Assembly: GCA_947044365.1 (NCBI GenBank)
Contig: OX345636.1
Coordinates: 27,703,466 to 27,767,465 of the forward strand
DNA: 64,000 nucleotides
From: Petrosia ficiformis
Taxonomy: Eukaryota; Porifera; Demospongiae; Haplosclerida; Petrosiidae
Reading direction: 5' to 3'
The notes under the pieces: model-generated
Database searches by the model: none
What the model was told of the DNA's origin: nothing
What the model saw: the letters and a program-made list of their open reading frames with translations, nothing else
Position numbers and translations under genes: made by a program
Part shown: in pieces, positions 1 through 10,400 of the stretch
Numbering within the stretch: the stretch's first letter is position 1
Layout of the letters: each line of letters starts with the position of its first letter

Positions 1-179
1 ATTATTACTAATACCTCCTAAGTCAGTGTAATAATTATGTTACTATTACCTTAAAATGCTATTACTGCCTAAGTCGGTGTTTTTGTTGAGAGATTTCTTT
101 GAAATTCTATGGTCTTATATATATACACTTGTTGTTAAGTCATTCCCATCAAAAAAGTCCCAGTTTGATGGGCACTTGT

Positions 180-560
180 ATTGTAGTTAACATTGGAATG
201 AGTCTGTTATATATTAGAATGCATTAGTAATTGGAATATGGTAGTTAACATTGGAATGAGGCTGTTATTAGAATGCATTAGTAATTGGAATATGGTAGTT
301 CACTGTGAACTACCATATTCCAATTACTAATGCATTCTAATGACAGCCTCATTCCAATGTGAACTGTTCACATTGGAATGAGGCTGTCATTAGGATGTAG
401 CTAACATTGGAATGACACTGTTATTAGGATGTAGTAGTGATTGTGATATGGTAGTTAACATTGGAATTAGGATGTAGTAGTGATTATGATATGGTAGTAA
501 ACATTGGAATGAGGATGTAGTAGTGATTATGATATGGTAGTTAACATTGGAATGAGTCTG
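180..560. repeat. Tandem and palindromic repeat cluster
   Basis: A unit containing GGTAGTTAACATTGGAATGA plus a variable tail (GTTATTAGAATGCATTAG or GGATGTAGTAGTGATTATGA) recurs five to six times. Between about 285 and 400 the unit is present in both orientations, giving a long hairpin (AACTACCATATTCCAATTAC facing its complement, then CATTGGAATGAGGCTGTCAT facing its complement). No coding potential seen. It could be MITE ends amplified in tandem. Confidence 0.75.
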
Positions 561-1090
561 TTATTTTGGTCTGCCAATATTATCTCAATGGCAAAATATT
601 GTCTTACTGCAATTAAATAATATGCAGTTGAAAAATACTATAACACTTAGTCTTGAGCCACATGCTCTCAAAACAAGGACCAGAAGGGTCATTTAAAGAA
701 AAAAGAGCCTATTTTTGTTAGACAGTATCACTGAGTAGTTGTAATGCAGTAATCTCAAGTCACCTTTAGGCAATAATCGCAAAACTTAATTTTCAATATC
801 GCCCAACCCTAGTTCACACCACAATGCAATCATAGGATACTTGTTTACTAGTTTTCTTCATTTTGTTTTTTAGATTTCTTCAATGGAAGGTAGACAAACT
901 ATACTACAATTCTCAGAAAGTCCATAATATTTCACTATTATAATTATTCAATTTTTGGTACATTAAAATGCATGTATAGATAAATGTACATATTATAATA
1001 CATTACTATCTATGTATGTGTGTATAATATATTATGCATGTACATATATGCAATTTGTGCATACATGTATGTGCGTAATATCTATATAAT
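561..1090. other. Intergenic, no gene recognised
   Basis: AT-rich sequence with short TA/TG-rich low-complexity runs around 960-1080. No open frame with coding character and no recognisable RNA. Confidence 0.5.
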
Positions 1091-1097
1091 AATACCC

Positions 1098-2216
1098 TTG
1101 TCTGTCACAAATTTACCCGCAACAAAGACCCAGGAAATTAGACGTTGACACGCCGCTTTGATGTGACGTAATAAAAGAAGGCGTTGACAGTAAAAATGAC
1201 ATTTCAGCGTTATAAAGAAGATTAAAGAGATAGACGATAATCAGGGACAGAATTAGACAAAGAGAGAGAAGAGCTTTGGAGACAGTAGTAGAAAGAGAGT
1301 TCAGGAGATATATTTAGATAGAAATAGATATAGACAAACACGGACAACACTAAAGGCAAAGCCCAGCTAACATCTGATAGAGATTCTCATGTGCGCACGT
1401 TGACATTTTACGTGCACAAGAATAACTGATATATATGGACAGAGAAGCCCAGCTAACATCTGATATATAGAGATTCTTGTGCACGTAGACATTTGACGAG
1501 CATAAGAATAGACAGAGATAGATATAAACAAACACGGACAAGACTAACTGATATAGAGAGATAAGTATAGCTAACATCTGACAGAGATAGACATATAATG
1601 AGCCTGTAGTGTACTACACTTAGAAGGTACTACGCTTGCCTAGCTTAAACCGCTGAAGGCATTCAGATCAGTAAAGACAAGTACAGAGAAGATTGATCAG
1701 AGTCGAAGAGAGAGAGACGTAACATTTAGTTCATTCATTTATCAAACAAAATTGTGCGTTCATAAAGAAGATTGGAGAAGAGATAGACAATAATCAGCAA
1801 CAGAATTAGACAAAGAGAGAGAAGATCTTTAGAGACATTAATAGAAAGAGAGTTCAGGAGATCGTTGGAGACATAGACAAACACGTACAACACTAACTGG
1901 ATAAGCCCAGCTAACAACTGCGATAGAGATTCTCGTGCGCGCACTTAGACTTTTGATGTGCACAAGACTAACTGATATAGAGAAAGAAGCCCAACTAATC
2001 TATCCAACGATCTCCTGAACTCTCTTTCTTCTTCTGTCTCCAAAGCTATTCTCTGTCTTTGTATAATTCTGTTCTTGAATTTAAACTTTAAAACTCAAAC
2101 GTCTTTACAATACTAAAATGTTGACATGCAATGCCTCCTATTATTAAATCACGTCAACATGCACATGCGCACGTTAAAGTGTGGTCTTTGTCGCGGGTGA
2201 ATTTCACAGACAGACA
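1098..2216. mobile_element. 1.1-kb terminal-inverted-repeat element, non-autonomous
   Basis: The left end (TTGTCTGTCACAAATTTACC, then CGCAACAAAGACC) is matched in inverse orientation at the right end (GGTCTTTGTCGCGGGTGAAT, then TTCACAGACAGACAA). Inside are several copies of a purine-rich block (AGAGAGAAGAGCTTTGGAGA, AGAAAGAGAGTTCAGGAGAT) and of AAGCCCAGCTAACATCTGAT. No transposase frame is visible; open frames here are low-complexity. The purine-rich block recurs, inverted, near 2480-2530 and 36240-36330, so it is a dispersed family. Confidence 0.65.
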
Positions 2217-2230
2217 ACAGTAATTATATA

Positions 2231-2645
2231 AATAACGGCCTTCGGCTGTCATTTCTCTAGGTCCTCGTGAAATCATAATGTGTTATAGTCATGAAATAAT
2301 CAATGATTATAAATTATGAAGATGAAAGAGTAATGAAGAAGGACGGTTTAAGCTAAGCAAGTATAGTATGCTCTAAGCATAGTAGTGTAGTATGGTCATA
2401 ACAATAATTAAATTTACATACTACAAATGAATGTATCATAATTTATCCATGTTTGTCTATGTCTCTCCCTAACCTAAACTCTTCTGAACTCTCTTTCGAC
2501 TACTGTCTCCAAACCTCTTCTCTATCTATAATAAGACTATAATTATGTATCCCAAACTCACTATCGTAGTACATTTTAAGTGTAGTATACTACAGGCTCA
2601 TTCATTTGTCTATCTTTACGCATTACGCAATTACGCAATAACGAA
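2231..2645 (+). repeat. Left terminal inverted repeat
   Basis: Starts AATAACGGCCTTCGGCTGTC and contains TTTAAGCTAAGCAAGTATAG and GCTCATTCATTTGTCTATC. It ends in a short ACGCAATT array (2616-2645). It matches 6805-7245 in inverse orientation and 33182-33515 in direct orientation. The outermost few bases differ from the other copies (ATATAAATAACGG instead of TAGCAAAATAACGG), so the tip may be eroded where it abuts the element ending at 2216. Confidence 0.8.
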
Positions 2646-2663
2646 TATGGACAGCCCTGAATC

Positions 2664-5600
2664 ATGGCAACCAGTACTAGGAGTAAGAAGAGCGGTGCTG
2701 AATGCTGTCGGTGTAATGACAAAGGAAAGTGTTTTAACTGCCAATGTTCCAAACATGGTCTTGCCTGTTCTAACTGTTTTCCCCTGAAGAGAGGCCACTG
2801 TTTTAACAGGTTTAACGGGCCCTCACCGTTGGATTCTCTCTCTGTTTGTCCCTACCCTGATGTTTTGAGTTCGAACTCTCAGCAATCTTCTCCACCATGT
2901 ACTGTGGATCATCCGCAACCTTCTCACCGTGGTAGAAGTCAGTCACCTCTTTCACCATGTGATACTCTCCCTCCGATCCTACCTCTCCTGCCTATCCCTG
3001 ATCTTCCCCCTTTTACCCACTTACCATCAAACCCTGTTTTCTCCTGGGGAAGCGCTGAAGAGACATCCGTCATCCCTCTGCTCGATAAGATATACAAAGA
3101 GGTTGTCTGTTGGAAGAGGAACCTTTTTCGTGTTCCTTTTGGGAGTGCTGGGAAGAGGCTCGTCGCTGAAATGGCTCGTTCGTTTTTTGACTATGCTAAT
3201 TGTTCAAGCACTGAGATCATATCTCTGAAAGCTGCTTTGGTTTTACCCGCTTTGTTGCTACAACGTCCTCATCCTAAATCAAAAGACAAGGAAAATATCT
3301 CGTGTCTGGAAAGACGTCTCAATGAGTGGTCAGATGGACATCTGTTCATTCTCTTTGATGAGTGTAAGCAAATTCAGAGTCGCCTTCGACCATCAAGGCC
3401 GTATGATTCGGACACTAGTAATCGGTGCGTTACAGCATTTGCCAATCTGGTTTTCCAAGGGAAAATTAAGGATTCTTTGCGTTTGCTGGACTCTTCCTCC
3501 TCTGGTCATATTCTCCATCTTAATGACCCCTCTGGTCAAGATAACCTATCTGTTCTGGATTGTCTACATTCCAAACATCCTCAAGGTCAGCCTATTTTGT
3601 CTTCTGATTATATCTATCCACTTCAGTCAGACTTTGACCCTCATCCTGTCATTTTTGAGAAACTCACTGGTTCTCTTATTAAATCTGTGGCTCAATGTAC
3701 ACGAGGATCTGCTGGTCCCTCTGGGGTTGATGCCGCTGAATGGAGGCGTCTTTGCTCTTGCTTTAAGAGATCGTCTGATGAACTTTGTTCTGCCCTTGCT
3801 GCTGTGGCTCGTAGGTTATGTTCTGAGTATGTTGACCCTGCCGGACTCTCAACTTTTGTCGCAAGTCGGCTGATTGCTCTCGACAAGAACCCTGGGGTTC
3901 GCCCCATCGGTGTTGGTGAGGTCTGTCGACGTATAATTGGCAAGGCAATCCTTTGTGTTATTGGTTTAGACATCCAAGAGGCTGCAGGTTCTGTACAGTT
4001 ATGTGCTGGTCAATTGGGCGGCTGCGAGTCAGCTATTCATGCCATTAGAAGTTTGTTCTCTGATCCTGAGTCTCAGGGCCTCTTTATGGTTGATGCCTCT
4101 AATGCCTTCAACAGTCTAAATAGACAACTAGATCTAATTAACATCTCTCGTCTCTATCCATCCTTCTCCAAAGTCTTAATAAACACCTATAGAGATCCTG
4201 TTAGTATGTTTATTGATGGTGAGTCTATATTCTCAACTGAGGGAACCACACAAGGAGACCCACTGGCTATGGGCATGTATGCCCTTGCCACCATCTCCCT
4301 TATTCGTCGTCTTCACAATTTTGCCAAGCAAGTGTGGTATGCTGATGACGCTGCTGCATGTGATACTCTTTCACATTTACGGCAGTGGTGGGATTTATTA
4401 ATTGATATCGGTCCTTCTTATGGTTATTTTCCAAATTCTCGAAAGACATATCTATTGGTTAAACCTGAATGTGTGGATGAAGCAAAATCCCTTTTTAGTG
4501 ACACAATGGTTAACATCACTGATGCTGGTCATCGGTATCTTGGATCTGTAATTGGTTCTGATGAATATGTTAATTCTTTCGTTGAGCAAAAGATTGACAT
4601 GTGGAATAATGAGCTGCTTAAACTGGTGGAGTTTGCTGACAGTCAACCCCATGCTCGTTTGCTGCTCTAATTAACCCATGGTCTTTTCGGGAAATGGTTC
4701 TTTCTCGCTCGTACGACCCCAATATTGCCCACCTCTTTCAACCACTCGAGACTACCATTCGTTCCAAGCTCTTACCTGTTTTACTGGGTCAAGGCCCGCC
4801 CAATGATTCTCTCAGGGATCTCTTTTCTCTCCCAGCATGTTTTGGTGGAATGGGAATTATTAATCCTGTGATTACTGCAGTTGACCAACATTCTAAATCC
4901 ATGGGTGTCTCACAACCACTTAATGATCTAGTTCTTCGTCAGGACTTGGATCTCTCAACTGATACTTTTTGTACTTGCTGAAGATTAAGGTAGATCTGAA
5001 GAAGGCAACCGATACAAAGTTAAAGGAGAAGGCTGTTCAAGTACGTGACTGTTTGTCTGATGATATGAAATGTGCTGTGTTAAACTCATCTGAAAAGGGA
5101 GCTTCCAGTTGGCTCACGATTGTTCCTCTCCGATCACATAATTTTGCTCTATACAAATCAGCCTTTAGAGATGCAATTGCCCTACGGTATGGTTGGCCAC
5201 CTACTCGACTTCCATTAAAATGTGTGTGTGGAAATGATTTTACTGTTGAACATGCCTTAAGTTGTCCTCATGGTGGCCTACCCTCTCAGCGTCATAATGA
5301 GTTACGTGACTTCACTGCATCTCTTATGTCTGATGTTTGTAGAGACGTTAAAACCGAACCTGACCTTCAACCTTTATCTGGAGAATCACTTCGTTATCGC
5401 ACAGCTATAACTGATGATGAGGCCAGGCTTGATCTTCGTGCTCTTGGCTTCTGGGGTTGTAAATCTACTAGAGACTATTTTGATGTGAGGGTCTTCAATC
5501 CATTTGCTAAATCATATCGTAAGAAAGCTGTAGATACTGTGTACAGGTAAGTGGAGCAACTGAAGAGACGTGCATATGATCAGAGGGTTCGCGAAATTGA

Positions 5601-5862
5601 ACATGGTACCTTCACACCACTTATTTTCTCTGCTACTGGAGGCCTTGGTAAGGCTGCCCATGTTACCTTCCGTAGACTAGCCTCTCTTCTATCTGTAAAA
5701 TGGGATGACCACTACAATCAAGTGATCAGTTGGCTGCGATGTCATATTTCCTTTTCTCTTTTACGGTCAGCTATCTCCTGTATTTGTGGCTCTCGTACAT
5801 CTCCTATTTTCGATTATCACTCAATCAGCCTTGCAGTGGTGGAGTCAAAATTGTTTACCTAA
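2664..5862 (+). pseudogene. Retrotransposon polyprotein: reverse transcriptase plus restriction-like endonuclease, broken
   Basis: A single-ORF retroelement protein in pieces. Residues ~14-50 of the first frame (2664-4670) form a Cys-rich cluster (CCRCNDKGKCFNCQCSKHG). The RT fingers carry NPGVRPIGVGEVCRRIIGK. Motif A is VDASNAFNSLN (~472), motif B is TTQGDPLAMGMYALA (~527) and motif C is YADDAAA (~558), so the RT catalytic aspartates are present. Downstream come a zinc knuckle, CVCGNDFTVEHALSC, then RHNELRD, ARLDLRALGFWG and DVRVFNP. This is the CCHC-plus-PD-(D/E)xK layout of R2-like restriction-like endonucleases. Breaks: a frameshift at about 4670, another at about 4975, and a stop at 5548-5550 where the related copy at 34588-35450 has a lysine codon. 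The ATG at 2664 lies only ~20 bp after the satellite, so the 5' end looks nearly complete. An A-rich tail (5925-5963) precedes the next satellite array. Confidence 0.85.
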
Positions 5863-5963
5863 CTGCTATTGGACTGTAATTCTATTATTTCTTTTCATTA
5901 TATTATTGGATGTTTACATTTATTATAAAAAAATAAAAATTTAAAAAATTTTAAAAATAAAAA

Positions 5964-6154
5964 TTACGCAATTACGCAGATTTACGCAATTACGCAATTA
6001 CGCATTTAGCAATTACGCACTTACGCATTTCGCATTTACGCAATTACGCATTTACGCAATTACGCAATTACGCAATTACGCAAATTTACGCAATCACGCA
6101 ATTACGCATTTAGCAATTACGCAGATTTACGCATTTACGCAATTACGCAATTAC
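5964..6154. repeat. 8-bp satellite array (ACGCAWTT)
   Basis: Near-perfect tandem ACGCAATT and ACGCATTT units with occasional 10-bp variants (ACGCAGATTT). Similar arrays occur at 2616-2645, 6639-6761, 6805-6862 (inverted), 33517-33656 and 34321-34474, always within TIR-bearing loci. No coding meaning. Confidence 0.95.
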
Positions 6155-6638
6155 AAAAGGCTTAGTTTCTTGCCAATCTTTCGTTGTCTTTGCGAAAATT
6201 CTTCGAGCCGCCCTGCCCACACCTGACTATAATTAGATAACACACAGTATACGGCAGGAATTTCGGTAACCAGGGAATAAACTGATGCCAAAAAAATAGC
6301 ATGCACGCACTTCCATTTTGATATGTAATCAGCTGTAAGTGACTCACCCGTGCATGACGTGCATATTACGTGGGCAAACACTATACACGTAACCTTAACA
6401 CCAATTCATTCAATAGATAAGTCTTATTTGAACAATATAAAAGTTATAGGAGATGAAGAAGCACGAGAGAGTAAGAGTAACGCCAAGGGACAGGTTAGGA
6501 TCAGATTCTGTTGACCTTTGTACTTTAAAACTATACAAGATCTTTAATCATTACAAGTATGCATTTCTAGTGTATGTGTGACAAAATGAGAGATGGGGTT
6601 ACTAGGGATAAATTCATACCCCCGGTACCTCGCTAGTA
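6155..6638. other. Unexplained segment inside the satellite
   Basis: Non-repetitive DNA interrupting the ACGCAWTT array. It begins AAAAGGCTTAGTTTCTTGCC and ends CCCCGGTACCTCGCTAGTAA, after which the satellite resumes. Possibly another insertion. No terminal repeats or coding motif were recognised; the two open frames on the minus strand (up to 76 aa) have no family features. Confidence 0.45.
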
Positions 6639-6761
6639 ATTACGCAGATTTACGCAATTACGCAGATTTACGCATTTACGCAATTACGCATTTACGCAAT
6701 TAAGCAGATTTACGAATTTACGCAATTACGCAGTTTTACGCATTTACGCAATTACCCATTT
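6639..6761. repeat. 8-bp satellite array (ACGCAWTT)
   Basis: Continuation of the ACGCAATT/ACGCATTT/ACGCAGATTT array after the 0.48-kb segment. A ~40-bp spacer then separates it from the inverted array that leads into the right TIR. Confidence 0.9.
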
Positions 6762-6804
6762 ATATGGAGGCAGTCAACGGATCGGCCTTCTTGGCAACTA
6801 TATA

Positions 6805-7245
6805 AATGCGTAATTGCGTAAATGAGTAAATGCGTAATTGTGTAATGCGTAATGCGTAAAGATAGAAAAATGAATGAATACTACACTTAGAATGTACTAA
6901 GAGTGAGTTTGGAAGATCTTTGGATGCATATAGTCTTATTATAGATAGAGAAGAGGTTTGGAGACATTAGTAGAAAGAGAGTTCAGAAGAGTTTAGGTTA
7001 GGGAGAGACATAGACAAACATGGATAAATTATGGTACATTCATTTGTAGTATGTAAATTTAATTATTGTTATGACCATACTACACTACTATGCTTAGAGC
7101 ATACTATACTTGCTTAGCTTAAACCGTCCTTCCTCATTATTCTTTCATCTTCATAATTTCCAATCATTGATTATTTCATGACTATAACGCATTATGATTT
7201 TACGAAGACCTAGATAAATGACGGTCGAAGGCCGTATTTTGCTAG
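6805..7245 (-). repeat. Right terminal inverted repeat
   Basis: Reverse complement of 2231-2645. It begins with an inverted satellite stretch (TGCGTAATTGCGTAAATG), continues through TAAGCTAAGCAAGTATAG (on the minus strand) and ends GGCCGTATTTTGCTAGT. Divergence from the left copy is small: a few substitutions and short indels. Confidence 0.85.
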
Positions 7246-7474
7246 TAAATTATAAAGTTAGTTGATCAATCCAATGACAGGAAAATATTCATTCAAAAGA
7301 ATTACAATTATGTGCGTAATATACAAGTAGTATTATGTACACTAAAGCACATATACATAATATTTTACTATAATATAAATGAACTACATGACAAACTAAA
7401 ACATCACTAAAACACTAACTATTATCACAATCAGTCTGATATTAATTTAAGAAAAAAATTAATAGTTTTGTTAT

Positions 7475-10400
7475 TTAATTATCATCAAATATCAGGGATT
7501 CTCTCCTACAAACAGGATGCTCCAGAACTGTTGAACTTACTCCAATATGAATGTCTCTATCTCCACTGTCTACTACCTCCTCTTCTTCCTCGTCTAACAA
7601 ATTTACCAGTTCTTCTTCATTACTATTCTTACCAGTAGAAATTTTACTTTTGCACCATTTAATGATAATCACACTAATGATATACACTCCACCAATTGTA
7701 ATATACATCAGAGGTAACACTACCAATATGTAAATAATAGGAACTGTCTCTCTATGTACACTATTTGGCGAATCGATTGTTGTCAAGAAAACAAGCAGGT
7801 TTAGATCAACTAGTAAGATTGTATCAACAATATTCAGCCATCGATACTTGTAAGGCTGTATCACGAAATGTAATGTACCAACAGCAACAAGAATAATCTC
7901 CATCAAATAGTGAGGCATGTTGATATTTAAAATTATCCAGGATAGTAAATATACTCCCGAGTACCAGCGGTACTTGTCGTGATAACACGACTGGAATGCA
8001 TCAAGTAATGGTTGAATACGAGTGAGGTTAAACTTACGTCTTAAAAGTGGTGACAAAAACAACAATAAAATGAAAGGGACAAGTAGAAATATGAGAAGAA
8101 CTGTTGAAATTATCCAAGTGACAATATGATATGGATCTTTGAGGTATTGTATATTTGGTTGAAGAGCAACTCTCCACCTTTTATCTCCATTCAGTGTAGT
8201 AGTTGGTTTCAATAGTTGAATACAAGTATCACAAACAGACCAAAAGGAAAGAAGAATGAGGAGACAGATAGCTTGAACTGGTGAACTCTGTAGAGACAAG
8301 AATGGACTTGGATAAAATCGAGCTAGTAATGTTGTTGATAATAGTACAACTGCAATAATAAATGGACCCAGAAAATGGAGAGAGTAGTTCAGTAGTGGAT
8401 TAACATTAGAGAAGAAACACCATGGGATTTTACCAAAAACCTCTAAATTAAGCAAAAGAATGGATTGAAATATTGAAACAGTGAATTGTAGCTGAACATA
8501 TTCTTTGTAGTATCCAAAAGGTATAAGTCTGAGTACAGCAATGAAGAAAAGAGGTCCATACAAATGACCAATACCTGTCTTAAAGCTTGCTTTTAGTACT
8601 ATTACAATCCCAAATCCCAGAACAAGTTGGAATACAATTACAAGTACTGATGTAACATAAGGTTGCCATGGTTCACAACTTGATGATGGAATACATTTAA
8701 CAGATTCAAAACTAAACACAGCATCTTCTCTACAACTTCTACACAATAATCCACCATATAATCCATTACATTGTTCATCTTGAGCAATAGGAAGCTGGTT
8801 ATAAGTCTGAGATAGTCCTATGATTGGACAAGGTGGTAAGTCAGTCTTACAATATGGATACTGACATGGAGCTGTGTCAATGAGAGTGTCCTCCAATGCA
8901 TTATCTGAATTATATTTTCCTAACCAGTAACCATGTCTAATACATGCTACACCTAACACGAAATCACACTGTACATCATCACTCGCAATATCTACACATT
9001 TACATGTCCCTTGGATGGGTTGAGAGTTTTGAGGTGTTTGAAAAACATATCCCAAAGGACAAGTTGTTAGATTCACATTTGCATACACTTCAGCATTTGA
9101 ATCCAAGCATAAAAATCGAAGTTTTATTGAATAATCATAATGTTCAACATTAGATGTCAAATATAGATTAGTTGTGAAAATACTAGTTAAAAGCAATGAT
9201 TGTGCATCACCAGTTAATTGCACATTTTCACAAAAATTATTCACACATTCCAAATTAATATTTACTGAACAAGATGTCAAGTTACCAAAATAATCAGTAA
9301 CGTTAGCTGAATATGTCAATCTCTGTCCAGGAAACAGAGTAATTGTGGAATTACTTTGCGGATTAATGGTAATATTGTATGGACCAGAAATGATATGGTC
9401 TCCCCTTATATTATTTGGTATAGTGTCATTAATACATGGAAAGCCAGAATAGATTATATCACGAACGGACAATCCATCCTCAATAAAAACATCAGCTCCA
9501 AGTGTACCTGCAAAATTACTGGAAAATGCTATTTGTTCAACTGTAGTACAATGATAATTATGTTCAAGTATCTCAGCTGTTGCAATATAAATGGCTCCAC
9601 CAAACAGAGCTGTATTTCTTTCAAATATTAGAGGTCCAGTGAAATAGATATGTGCGTCATACAATGACATTCCTCCTCCATAGACTCCAGTGTTGTTATA
9701 AAATGTTATATTGTTGAAATACACTGTTACCTCCTTTAGCTTAAGTCCTGTTCCAGTGTTGTTAATAAAATTAATATTGCCTATGTTCAAATTCGGTTTG
9801 TAATGAGGAAGTGCTGCTGTTATTTTTAAGATGCTATATTCTATCCACTTTATCTTGTTACTTGTAAAATTTATATTTGACATGTATAATCTATTACTTG
9901 TAATTTCCACAATGTTCCCACCAGATGTGTTATTAGAAAACAGACAATTAGTGATAGTAAACATTGACTCAGATTTGGAACTTTCCAATAGAAATATTGC
10001 ATCTTTAACATCATTGTCGTAAATACTGCAATTATCCATGTCAAAAAAACTACCCAAAAAGGTCACTATAAGTTCATCTTGACCTTTGTTTTGATAGAAT
10101 TCACACCCACATATTTTTACATTAAATACATGATTAATCTCTATAAGTTTTGATTGCGCATCATTGTTACGAAAAAAACAGTTGCTTATAGTAAGATTGT
10201 GAACTTGTTCTGAACCAATTGATATAAGATGATTCATTTGGCCTTTGTTTTGATAGAATTCACATCCAGATATTGCTATGTTTAATACATTTTTAATCAC
10301 TATATTTGCTTTTAATTGAGCATCATTGTTAAGAAATAAACAGTTCCTTATAGTAAGATCATGAACTAGATTGTAACCGATTGATATAAGGTGTGTTTGA

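Larger units (their letters stand above)
2231..7245. mobile_element. TIR element with internal satellite and retrotransposon insert
   Basis: Two inverted copies of a ~0.42-kb sequence (2231-2645 and, inverted, 6805-7245) bound this locus. The outer tip is best seen at the right end, which read outward-in is ACTAGCAAAATACGGCCTTC. Next to each TIR lies an array of an 8-bp unit (ACGCAATT/ACGCATTT). A reverse-transcriptase pseudogene (2664-5862) and an unexplained 0.48-kb segment (6155-6638) lie within the arrays. The locus at 33182 has the same TIR and satellite but different inserts. I therefore infer that the TIR-plus-satellite is the host element and the retroelement came later. Confidence 0.65.

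Noticed and set aside
5964..6154. Possible CRISPR-like array
   Set aside because: Units are 8 bp with no spacers, in animal DNA; this is a simple satellite.
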